Assembly: GCA_026421205.1 (NCBI GenBank)
Contig: JAPKBM010000012.1
Span: 1 to 51,995, forward strand
Length of the DNA: 51,995 nucleotides
Reading direction: 5' to 3'
Origin: Planctomycetota bacterium
GTDB taxonomy: Bacteria > Planctomycetota > UBA1135
Position 1 is the stretch's first letter. Each line of letters begins with the position of its first letter. Below, piece after piece: positions 43,691 to 50,998 of the stretch. The notes below the pieces were generated by a model. That model made no database searches and was not told the DNA's origin. It saw nothing but the letters and a program-made list of their open reading frames with translations. The position numbers and the translations under genes are program-made.

Positions 43691-45270
43691 CCAGCCGCAC
43701 CATCTCCCAGGAAGAAGTCATTCCCTTTGTCGTCGGTAATGATGAAGGCGGGGAAATCTTTCACTTCAATTTTCCAAATGGCCTCCATACCTAGCTCTTT
43801 GTATTCTAGACATTCTACATTTTGAATGCATTCTTTGGCGAGCCGAGCAGCGGACCCACCCACACTACCAAGGTAAAATCCACCGTTGTTTTTACAGGCC
43901 TCCGTTACGGCTAGGGAACGATTGCCTTTGGCTACCATGATCAGCGATCCACCTGCTTTTTGAAAGGTGTCTACAAAACTATCCATGCGTCCTGCTGTGG
44001 TGGGGCCGAAGGATCCGGAAGTGTAGCCATCCGGGGTTTTCGCTGGGCCCGCGTAGTAGATGGGGAAGTCTTTGAAGTAATCTGGTAGGTCTTCTCCACG
44101 CTCCAATCGTTCTTTTAGCTTTGCATGGACCAAATCTCTTGCAACAATCATGGTTCCGTTTAATGCAAGTCGAGTTCGAACTGGGTGCCGGCTGAGTTCT
44201 TCACGAACAGCATCCATGCCTTGATTCAGGTCGATTGAAATAATGTCATCGGTGGAGTTTTGGTCGGTCTTGGGCAGGAATTGTTCTGGGTCACGCTCTA
44301 ATTGCTCAAGAAAAACACCCTCTGCGGTGATTTTGCCTAGAACCTGTCGATCTGCTGAACAGCTAACACCGATGCCGATTGGAAGGCTAGCACCATGGCG
44401 AGGAAGGCGAATCACCCGCACATCATGGCAGAAGTATTTTCCACCAAATTGCGCACCGGTCCCCAAATTTTGTGTGATGGCCAAGATTTTTTCTTCCATC
44501 TCTGGGCATCGTATTGCGTGGCTATCATTCGTTCCTTTGGTGGGCAAGTCATCTAAATCATGTGCACTTGCCAACTTGACCATTTTTAAATTATGCTCCG
44601 CGCTTGTTCCGCCGACCACGATGGCCAAATGGTACGGTGGACAGGCGGCGGTCCCTAAGGATTCAATGCGTGGGCGCAAGTACTCTAGCAGGAGATCTTC
44701 GCGTAATAATGAGGGCGTACCTTGATGCAGATAGGTTTTGTTAGCGGACCCGCCTCCCTTGGCTAGAAATAAAAACTCATAGCTGTCCCCGTCCGTTTGA
44801 AGTAAATCCACTTGCGCGGGGAGGTTCGTTCCTGTGTTTGTTTCCTCAAACATACTTTGCGGAACAAGCTGGCTAAATCTTAAGTTGGCGTTAGCGAAAG
44901 TCCTCTTGACGCCTTCCGAAAGAGCTTCAGCATCTTTCCCAGATGTCCAAACCGTTCGACCTTTCTTGCCAAGAATAATGGCTGTTCCGGTGTCTTGGCA
45001 CATGGGAAGGATTCCCTCGGCGGAAATCTGTGCATTTCGAAGAAGGTCGAGCGCTACAAATCGGTCATTTGAAGAAGCATCGGGGTCATCTAAAATATTT
45101 CGAAGTTGCTGAAGGTGTGCAGGCCTTAAGTAGTGCGCGACATCCCAAAAGGCTTCTTTGGCCAGTAACGTCAGTGCCTCCAGTTGAATTTTAAGAATTG
45201 TTTCTCCTTCAAATTGGGTGGTAGAAACATATTCTCCGGACAACTTTCTCCAAGGTGTATTTTTGCTCAT
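43687..45270 (-). CDS. fumA: Fumarate hydratase, class I (iron-sulfur)
   Basis: The protein has 527 residues, typical of single-chain class I fumarases. The 4Fe-4S-binding region has [11 protein letters not shown] and [19 protein letters not shown]; the catalytic C-terminal domain has SCSADRQV and TAGRMDSFV. It hydrates fumarate to malate in the TCA cycle and is oxygen sensitive. A Cys-containing C-terminal block ([11 protein letters not shown]) completes the match. It overlaps the preceding VOC gene by four bases (ATGA) and the nitrilase gene by four, so the three are probably one transcript. Confidence 0.92.
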   Translation of the reverse strand: MSKNTPWRKLSGEYVSTTQFEGETILKIQLEALTLLAKEAFWDVAHYLRPAHLQQLRNILDDPDASSNDRFVALDLLRNAQISAEGILPMCQDTGTAIILGKKGRTVWTSGKDAEALSEGVKRTFANANLRFSQLVPQSMFEETNTGTNLPAQVDLLQTDGDSYEFLFLAKGGGSANKTYLHQGTPSLLREDLLLEYLRPRIESLGTAACPPYHLAIVVGGTSAEHNLKMVKLASAHDLDDLPTKGTNDSHAIRCPEMEEKILAITQNLGTGAQFGGKYFCHDVRVIRLPRHGASLPIGIGVSCSADRQVLGKITAEGVFLEQLERDPEQFLPKTDQNSTDDIISIDLNQGMDAVREELSRHPVRTRLALNGTMIVARDLVHAKLKERLERGEDLPDYFKDFPIYYAGPAKTPDGYTSGSFGPTTAGRMDSFVDTFQKAGGSLIMVAKGNRSLAVTEACKNNGGFYLGSVGGSAARLAKECIQNVECLEYKELGMEAIWKIEVKDFPAFIITDDKGNDFFLGDGAAG

Positions 45271-45953
45271 GAATCTGGGCTACCGTTGGACCAAGCAGGC
45301 TGTTCTTTGAGAGAGTCCTCTGCAGCTTTTCGTGCTACGGACGGCTCTAATTCTTTGCTTTTTTTCATCCAAGATGCACAGGCATGAAGAATGTCATCAA
45401 AGGGTTTCAGGTTGCCCTGTCCATCCATGCAATGCTCGCAGTAAATTTCACCTGCTTTCGAATCAACTAAGGGGCATCCGCAAGACTGACAACCTTCCAT
45501 TTTGACATGTTGGAAAAAATGAACGCGCGCGCCTTCGGGGGAATGCACTCCGAAGTCTCGAATACCATAAAATTGCGTGCGGGTTGTTGTTGCCGGAGTT
45601 CCGCCATTTTCTGAGAACTGGCGGTGATAGTCATTGACATCGTCCACTTTAAAATAGAGTCGGAGGCCGACGCCCGTTGGGTGCTGGCTTTGCTCTTCCG
45701 CAATTTCTTTACACCACGCTGTCCACTCCGGTTCTTCTTGGAAGTATTCCTCAATCTTCTCTGCTTCCATGGGCACGCCCAGCATGAGGGCTTGTCCGTT
45801 AAGGCAGAGGTTAGCCCAAAGTGCATTTTCGGGATTAGGCCATGATTCCTTCATTTCAAATCCTGCCAGATCTACCCAAAATTTCAAACTAGCCCCCATG
45901 TCTGTAGTTGTAATTTCCACAGAGTTTGGGTTTTGGTGGGCGTTATCCCTCAT
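45267..45953 (-). CDS. Glyoxalase/VOC-fold protein fused to a zinc-ribbon domain
   Basis: The protein has 228 residues. The N-terminal 145 residues are a VOC (glyoxalase/dioxygenase) repeat pair: [22 protein letters not shown], then [19 protein letters not shown] and [20 protein letters not shown]. The C-terminus carries a zinc ribbon, [10 protein letters not shown] followed by IYCEHC, also seen as a separate small domain in bacteria. VOC proteins bind a metal and act on thiols, diols or antibiotics. The substrate is unknown. The stop overlaps the fumarase start by four bases. Confidence 0.78.
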   Translation of the reverse strand: MRDNAHQNPNSVEITTTDMGASLKFWVDLAGFEMKESWPNPENALWANLCLNGQALMLGVPMEAEKIEEYFQEEPEWTAWCKEIAEEQSQHPTGVGLRLYFKVDDVNDYHRQFSENGGTPATTTRTQFYGIRDFGVHSPEGARVHFFQHVKMEGCQSCGCPLVDSKAGEIYCEHCMDGQGNLKPFDDILHACASWMKKSKELEPSVARKAAEDSLKEQPAWSNGSPDS

Positions 45954-45973
45954 GCCCTACAGCGTATCCTTGC

Positions 45974-46708
45974 CTAGAGCTCGTCGTCATCCGTTTCCGA
46001 AGGCTTTGGAATGCGGTTTTGTGGCGTCAGAAGCCCTTCTTGCCAAGGGGTCGGGATTGTGTTGCGTTTAATGTCGAAGAAGTTTCCCGACTGAATTTGA
46101 ATGCGCGTGCTCTTGCCTTCAAAGCGGACCTCCACACCTTCTCCATATTGTTTGATGGCCTCTTGAGTGAGTACATTCCGCTCATTTTCTGGCGTGGATT
46201 CTGGATAAGTAAGTTGGACGGTTTTTCCTCCGGTCCTAAGGTCTTGGGGGAAAGAAAAATTGAATTCTGGGAATTCTGGGAATTCTGGAAAATCGGGGAA
46301 CTCCGGCATGGAAAAACCTTGAAATGGCGTAGACCGACGAAGTCTTCCGGACTCATTTTGTGCAGAAGGGCGTCGGCCTAAGACCCCGAGAAGGGAAACG
46401 TCAAGCCCACTTCTTTGAATTGCAAATTCTACAATTTCCCCTGGAAGTCTTTGGTTGAGTAAAAACTGAAAATGCTCGCGATTTTCAATTGGGTCTTCAT
46501 TCATGACCATGATGCGATCATTTTCCAACAAACCCATGATGGAAGCCGCCGACGGCTCTTGAACCTTGAGTATCAGCGCACCTTTTGCGGTGGGTGAAGT
46601 TGCATTGCGTGCAGATCGTGTGTCCAGTTCAACACCCAAAAAAGCGCCCTGGGAAAAGGCTGGTGTTGTCAAAGCCAGCAAGGAAAGTAGGAATGCTTTG
46701 AATCTCAT
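45974..46708 (-). CDS. Exported PDZ-domain protein with Pro-Glu-Phe repeat
   Basis: The protein has 244 residues with a Sec signal (MRFKAFLLSLLALTTPAFSQ). A PDZ fold follows (GAFLGVELDTRSARN, SAASIMGLLENDRIMVMNEDPI), normally found next to a protease domain, but no protease is attached here. The middle contains PEFPDFPEFPEFPEF, encoded in part by a tandem 9-bp repeat (46262-46288). The C-terminus is acidic. It could be a peptide-binding adaptor. 20 bases separate it from the VOC gene. Function unknown beyond the PDZ call. Confidence 0.75.
   Translation of the reverse strand: MRFKAFLLSLLALTTPAFSQGAFLGVELDTRSARNATSPTAKGALILKVQEPSAASIMGLLENDRIMVMNEDPIENREHFQFLLNQRLPGEIVEFAIQRSGLDVSLLGVLGRRPSAQNESGRLRRSTPFQGFSMPEFPDFPEFPEFPEFNFSFPQDLRTGGKTVQLTYPESTPENERNVLTQEAIKQYGEGVEVRFEGKSTRIQIQSGNFFDIKRNTIPTPWQEGLLTPQNRIPKPSETDDDEL
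46262..46288 (+). repeat. Tandem 9-bp repeat in the PDZ-protein gene
   Basis: Three exact copies of GAATTCTGG follow each other, giving Pro-Glu-Phe repeats in the protein encoded on the minus strand. The repeat is in frame, so unit gain or loss would keep the gene open. Confidence 0.9.
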
Positions 46709-46766
46709 ACCGAAGATAATACGGCTTCCCGCTCCCCGCCCTTTTTAAAGTAACGAAGGGCCGCAA

Positions 46767-46799
46767 GATTTACAGGGCTTTTCGAACCCGCCTGTAATC
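46767..46799 (-). terminator. Strong hairpin at the end of the DEAD-box helicase gene
   Basis: GATTTACAGG (46767-46776) pairs with CCTGTAATC (46791-46799) with one bulged T, loop 46777-46790. The helicase stop codon overlaps the stem. The minus strand has only two U after the stem, so this is a hairpin that could pause or stop transcription, or protect the mRNA end. The remaining gap up to the PDZ start contains nothing else clear. Confidence 0.4.
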
Positions 46800-48585
46800 A
46801 GACTTCGGATATTTTGAGCGGGTATTGGCCCACTTTAGCCTGCTTCAAGTCATCAAAGACTTCTTGTGGCATGCCTTCAGGAAGATCTACGGTCGAGAAG
46901 CTTGGGAAAATCTCAATATGGCCGATGTGCTTGCCATTGAGTCCAGCGGCCTTCGTGATGGTGGCCACAATGGAAGCAGGCCTTGCGTGTTCCTGATAGC
47001 CGACTTCCAAGCGGTAACGTATCATCCCTTTTTCTTTGGTTTGTGTGACCTTTTCATCTTTTTTGCGCTCCCGGCCTGGCTTCATCGGGCGTTTCCCGTC
47101 ACGGCGATCCCCGCTGCGGTCCCCACGTTCTCCGTCACGGCGATCCCTGCTGCGGTCTCCACGTTCTCCGTCACGGCGACTCCTGCTGCGGTCCCCACGT
47201 TCCCCGTGCCGTTCTTCGCGCTCTCTGCGCTTTCCGCTTTGAACAAATTCCTCTGCCGCAAATTCTTCTTTCTTGGAAACCAAGAGCGACTTTCCACCTT
47301 GTGCTAAATGCGCTAGTGCTGCAGCTACTTCTGTAGGCTCTAGTTCAGGGTGTTCGGTGAGGTAAGAATCAATAAGGCGGGTGTGAAAGTTCAGGCCACC
47401 TTCTTCAATCGTCTGAGTGATTTTTTCTTTAAATTTGTCAATCCGCAACGCATTGACCTGATCCGTTGTGGGCATCACCATGGGTCTAATGGTCGCTTTG
47501 GTGACGCGCTCTAACAGGTTGAGCAATCGTTTTTCCCTTGGTGTAACAAACAAGATTGCTTCTCCTGTAGAGCCCGCACGCCCCGTTCGGCCAATGCGGT
47601 GCACATAAGATTCGGGATCCGTTGGTGCATCAAAGTTTACAACATGGCTAATCCGGCTTACGTCCAGCCCACGTGCTGCCACGTCGGTGGCCACAATGAT
47701 GTCGATACCACCATTTTTGAGCCGTTGCACAATTTTTTCCCGTTGCGCTTGGACGATGTCTCCATTCAAGGCAGCTGCATTTAGCCCGCGCGCCTCCAGT
47801 TGTTCGGCAACAATGGCGGAAGAGATTTTTGTTCGCACAAAAACCAAAACAGCATCCGTTTCTTCTAGTTCAATGATTCTAGTCAGCGCATCAATTTTCC
47901 GACGCCCACTAATGACTTGAAAACGCTGATTGATGGTGTCGGCGGTGGCTTGCTTTGCCTTGATTTTAGCTTCAGCCGGATTATTTAAATACTTAGTAGC
48001 AATCCGTTTGATTTCCGCCGGCATCGTGGCTGAGAACAGAGCAATTTGACGTTTTTCGGGAGCCTGTTCCAGGACCCAATTTACATCTTCAATGAAACCC
48101 ATTCTGAGCATTTCATCGGCTTCATCTAAAACCAAACACTTCAGGTGATTGAGTTTCAAACTGCCACGGCGAATGTGGTCACAGACACGGCCGGGTGTGC
48201 CGACGACGACGTGCACCCCTCTTTTTAAAGGCTTGAGTTGATGGTGATAGCCTTGTCCTCCATAAATTGGGAGAACATGAAAGCCCTTAATGGAACGCGC
48301 ATATTTCTGGAAGGACTCGGCTACTTGAATCGCCAACTCCCGCGTGGGTGCCAAGACAAGAACCTGCGGAGAACATTCTTCTATGTTCAAGCGCGCCAAA
48401 AGGGGCAATGCAAAGGCCGCGGTTTTTCCGGTGCCTGTTTGCGCTTGGCCGATGATGTCTCGGCCGTCTAATAGGAAGGGGATGGCTTCGGCCTGAATAG
48501 GCGAAGGGATTTCATAGCCAAATTTGGCGAGAGACTGCACCATTTCTGGTGGCAATCCGAGGTCTTCAAACTTGAGGTCGGTCAT
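46798..48585 (-). CDS. deaD: DEAD-box ATP-dependent RNA helicase
   Basis: The protein has 595 residues. Motifs: GFEIPSPIQ-like Q motif (FGYEIPSPIQAEAIP), AQTGTGKTAA (I), PTRELAIQVA (Ia), TPGRVCD (Ib), LDEADEML (II), FSATMPAEI (III), FVRTKISSAIVAEQL (IV), VATDVAARGLDVSRI (V), YVHRIGRTGRAG (VI). A linker with a 12-residue Arg/Asp/Gly repeat (RRDGERGDRSRD x3) precedes a DbpA-type RNA-binding domain at the C-terminus (IRYRLEVGYQEHARP ... GHIEIFPSFSTVDLP). This matches DeaD/CsdA-type helicases in ribosome assembly and cold growth. The start overlaps the end of the following gene on the same strand by 20 bases. Confidence 0.93.
   Translation of the reverse strand: MTDLKFEDLGLPPEMVQSLAKFGYEIPSPIQAEAIPFLLDGRDIIGQAQTGTGKTAAFALPLLARLNIEECSPQVLVLAPTRELAIQVAESFQKYARSIKGFHVLPIYGGQGYHHQLKPLKRGVHVVVGTPGRVCDHIRRGSLKLNHLKCLVLDEADEMLRMGFIEDVNWVLEQAPEKRQIALFSATMPAEIKRIATKYLNNPAEAKIKAKQATADTINQRFQVISGRRKIDALTRIIELEETDAVLVFVRTKISSAIVAEQLEARGLNAAALNGDIVQAQREKIVQRLKNGGIDIIVATDVAARGLDVSRISHVVNFDAPTDPESYVHRIGRTGRAGSTGEAILFVTPREKRLLNLLERVTKATIRPMVMPTTDQVNALRIDKFKEKITQTIEEGGLNFHTRLIDSYLTEHPELEPTEVAAALAHLAQGGKSLLVSKKEEFAAEEFVQSGKRREREERHGERGDRSRSRRDGERGDRSRDRRDGERGDRSGDRRDGKRPMKPGRERKKDEKVTQTKEKGMIRYRLEVGYQEHARPASIVATITKAAGLNGKHIGHIEIFPSFSTVDLPEGMPQEVFDDLKQAKVGQYPLKISEV
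47096..47203 (+). repeat. Three 36-bp tandem repeats in the helicase linker
   Basis: The unit starting CCGTCACGGCGA occurs at 47096, 47132 and 47168, with the third copy slightly diverged, and encodes the RGD-type linker repeats on the minus strand. Being in frame, it can change copy number without breaking the gene. Confidence 0.85.
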
Positions 48586-49669
48586 GATGCGAAGGAAGGG
48601 TCTGGTGTTGAACGGCGCCGATTTTGAGAAGTCTTTGGGTAAGGGCAGATCCCAGCGCGCCTGAAGGCGTCAAAACGCCACCTGCTTTGGCTTCGCCGGC
48701 GGCCAAGGCCAAGCCGGTCTGCACAAGGCAGCGGACGGTAATGAGGTTGCTGGGGTCGCCCGTCCAATTCCAACGGTGGACAGCGAGTGGTTGTTCAAGG
48801 GAACCCGCAAGGAGAGTTAGGTCGGCGAAACCTTCTTCGATTTTTTTCTTAGAAGGACCTTGGCCGGGCTTCGGCCCGAAAAGACGCAACAGCTTTCGTC
48901 CAAACGGAGAGGCCAACATGCGGGTAGACAGCCTCAGAAGACCCGACATTCTACTCGCTTGGCCACGAGTGCGTACGAGAAGGAATTCTTGGTAGGGGAA
49001 ATCGCTTTGCGAGCGTGCCACGACGTCTTCGTTGACGGGGGCCATCAAGAATGGAGCGGCCCATCTTTTCAGGTAAGGGATGGCAAAAGGAGAAGGCGGC
49101 GCAGGGGCAGAGAGAGTTTGCTTTTCGGCCAGTGCAAGTCCGGAGTGGAGGGTGCCACCATTCAGCCCGCCTTTGATTCTGAAAAGCCCGTAGAGCTTGC
49201 AGGGCCGGGAAAGGGCCTGTCTCATGCTGTGCACTGCAAGGTCCGAGGGCACGGAGTCAAAGCCCGAAGACGGAATAAGAGTTATTTTCTTTTGAACGCA
49301 GATTTCGTGATGCTGTTGAATGATTTGATGAATCCAGGGGAGCTCACCGGAAAGGTCGGCGTAGTGTGTTTCATATTTGACACAGGCTTGGACAAGGGGG
49401 GTTCCAAAAACGGAGTAGGGGCCCGCGCACGAAAGAATGACATCGGCACGCGACGCCAAGGATTCCACATCTGAATCTTTGAGACTCTCCGTGACAATGC
49501 CCGGCACTTCGTATTTTTGGGCTAAGGCATTGACTTTTTCCGACGTCCGCCCGGAGACGGCCCACCGCAATCCTTTGGGCGCATTGCGATGGAGCTCTTC
49601 GGCGGCTAAGCGGCCGGTGAAACCCGTGGCTCCGTGGAGGATGAGATGGAATTCTCGACTGTGTTTCAT
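48566..49669 (-). CDS. Saccharopine dehydrogenase-like NAD(P)-binding reductase (trans-acting enoyl reductase type)
   Basis: The protein has 367 residues. The Rossmann motif LILHGATGFTGRLAAEEL and the downstream LRWAVSGRTSEKVNAL and CAGPYSVFGTPLVQACVKYETHYADLSGE blocks match saccharopine dehydrogenase-like proteins, especially the mycobacterial-type trans-acting enoyl reductases. A central block, IPSSGFDSVPSDLAVHSM, is also typical. The family acts on lipid or polyketide substrates or in amino acid metabolism. It runs upstream of the helicase gene on the same strand, overlapping by 20 bases. Substrate unknown. Confidence 0.83.
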   Translation of the reverse strand: MKHSREFHLILHGATGFTGRLAAEELHRNAPKGLRWAVSGRTSEKVNALAQKYEVPGIVTESLKDSDVESLASRADVILSCAGPYSVFGTPLVQACVKYETHYADLSGELPWIHQIIQQHHEICVQKKITLIPSSGFDSVPSDLAVHSMRQALSRPCKLYGLFRIKGGLNGGTLHSGLALAEKQTLSAPAPPSPFAIPYLKRWAAPFLMAPVNEDVVARSQSDFPYQEFLLVRTRGQASRMSGLLRLSTRMLASPFGRKLLRLFGPKPGQGPSKKKIEEGFADLTLLAGSLEQPLAVHRWNWTGDPSNLITVRCLVQTGLALAAGEAKAGGVLTPSGALGSALTQRLLKIGAVQHQTLPSHHDRPQV

Positions 49670-49706
49670 GGTGTACTTCTATGGAAGAGATGAACTAGGC
49701 GAAGGC

Positions 49707-49782
49707 GCGGCTGTAGCTCAGTTCGTAGAGCATTCGCTTCTTAAACCAAAGGTCGCAAGTTCGAATCGCGTCGGGGACGCCC
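49707..49782 (+). pseudogene. Decayed tRNA-Lys(CTT)-like sequence
   Basis: The arrangement has exact tRNA geometry: D arm GCTC/GAGC (49716-49731), anticodon loop TTCTTAA with anticodon CTT (49740-49742), a five-base variable loop, and T loop TTCGAAT (49760-49766). The conserved T8, A14 and TTC are kept. The acceptor halves GCGGCTG and CGGGGAC pair at only one or two positions, the anticodon stem has two mismatches, the T stem has two, and one G of the GG pair in the D loop is C. Seven T follow at 49783. A working tRNA would need more pairing, so it is called a remnant. Confidence 0.55.
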
Positions 49783-49861
49783 TTTTTTTCGTCGTTGATG
49801 GACTGGCGAAATAACCGACTTTTGAATGTGGAGGTCCAGCGTGCTTTATCTTACACCGGTC
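49783..49861. other. Short gap between tRNA remnant and SMP-30 gene
   Basis: Apart from the T-run at 49783-49789, which may be the terminator relic of the tRNA, no promoter, repeat or ORF of note is seen here. This is the junction into the segment that looks accessory. Confidence 0.4.
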
Positions 49862-50803
49862 CTATCGAAGTATGTTTCCCGAGTTCGCGAGCTCAACCGA
49901 GTAAAGCGATGTGCGCGCTGTAATAAAAAGGGTCTTGTAGTCGTCGCCTCCAAAGCAGCAATTACTTGGCGACTCAGGGACTTTAATCGTCCCGATGATA
50001 TTCCCGTCCGGTGAGAACACCGTGATTCCCGCGCGCGCAGTGGTGTAGATGTTCCCTAATACATCGACACACATCCCATCACAGAAGCCCTCTACCTTCC
50101 AGACGGGTTCTAGGTTTAACGTTCCATCAGTCTTCACCTGATAGGCAGCGATCGTCGCCGGTAATTCGCGGAGAGGCTCGTCCGGATGCCAGGTACCGCC
50201 CGTATCCGCGATGTAGATGTGTCGCTCATCAGGCGAGAAGGCTATGCCGTTCGGCATGATACCTTTCAAGAGGACTGTGACTTTCTTCGTCTTCGGGTCC
50301 AAGCGAAAGACATAGTTTTCTGGTTGTTCTTTTCCCTTGCGGTAATCTGGCAAGCCCCACGGTGGATCCGTGAACCAGAGCGTTCCGTCAGACTTGACGG
50401 CGACATCATTCGGTGAGTTGAGGCGCTTCCCTTCAAAGCTGTCACAGAGGACCGTGATATCTCCGTCTTTCTCTGTGCGCACGATGTCCCGCGCGCCGTG
50501 CCGACAGGTGAGCAACCTTCCCTCTCTATCGAGCAGGTTCCCGTTCGGGTTCGGGCTCTTCCTGAAGAGTTTGAGGTCGGCCTCCTTGCTCCACTCCATG
50601 AGCTTTGCACTTGGGATGTCGCTGAAGATGAGCGTCTTTTCCTTGGGTAACCAGACCGGTCCCTCCGTGAACATCATGTCGCCCGCGAGCTTCACAACAG
50701 CGGCCTCAGGGGTCATCAGATCTTGGAGCGTAGTAGCCTCAATCTTCCCATTTGAACACCCAGGAAGCAAAGACAGAGTAACGAGAATCCGGATGAGTTT
50801 CAT
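49862..50803 (-). CDS. SMP-30/gluconolactonase/LRE-family lipoprotein
   Basis: The protein has 313 residues from the ATG at 50803; a TTG six bases earlier is less likely. The N-terminus MKLIRILVTLSLLPGCSNG is a lipoprotein signal with lipobox LPGC. The beta-propeller shows MMFTEGPVWLPKEKTLIFSDI (metal-ligand Glu), RLNSPNDVAVKSDGTLWFTDPPWG (Asn/Asp), and MPNGIAFSPDERHIYIADTG (Asn, Asp). These enzymes hydrolyse aldonolactones such as gluconolactone using calcium or zinc. The periplasmic lipoprotein form often works beside PQQ glucose dehydrogenases. Codon choice seems different from the genes to the left, though not enough to be certain. Confidence 0.9.
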   Translation of the reverse strand: MKLIRILVTLSLLPGCSNGKIEATTLQDLMTPEAAVVKLAGDMMFTEGPVWLPKEKTLIFSDIPSAKLMEWSKEADLKLFRKSPNPNGNLLDREGRLLTCRHGARDIVRTEKDGDITVLCDSFEGKRLNSPNDVAVKSDGTLWFTDPPWGLPDYRKGKEQPENYVFRLDPKTKKVTVLLKGIMPNGIAFSPDERHIYIADTGGTWHPDEPLRELPATIAAYQVKTDGTLNLEPVWKVEGFCDGMCVDVLGNIYTTARAGITVFSPDGNIIGTIKVPESPSNCCFGGDDYKTLFITARTSLYSVELANSGNILR

Positions 50804-50998
50804 AGCCAAGACATCCTACTCATTTAGACGGCCCCTTGCGAAGAGAATCGGATACAAGCTCAGAGTAACCGAATGGAGCTTTCAGAGAGTTGGATCGCTC
50901 TGTTCTGTGTTGGCCCCCCTCAAAATCTAAGTGGCTGACAGCAAGAGGACTAGGAATAAAATTACGATCAAAAGCAGGGTTTTGTATCATTCCATTTA
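50804..50998. other. Intergenic region before the esterase gene
   Basis: A 195-base divergent gap between the SMP-30 and esterase genes. It is richer in A and T toward 50998 and should contain promoters for both genes. A TATCAT at about 50986 is the only -10-like hexamer noticed; there is no good -35. No repeat or RNA structure was seen. Confidence 0.3.

Noticed and set aside
46767-46799. The hairpin containing TTCGAA as a T-arm of another tRNA
   Set aside because: There are no other tRNA arms around it; it fits an end-of-gene hairpin.
49437-49814. A 125-residue plus-strand ORF spanning the tRNA-like sequence
   Set aside because: It is antisense to the saccharopine dehydrogenase-like gene and then reads through the tRNA remnant; no family resemblance.
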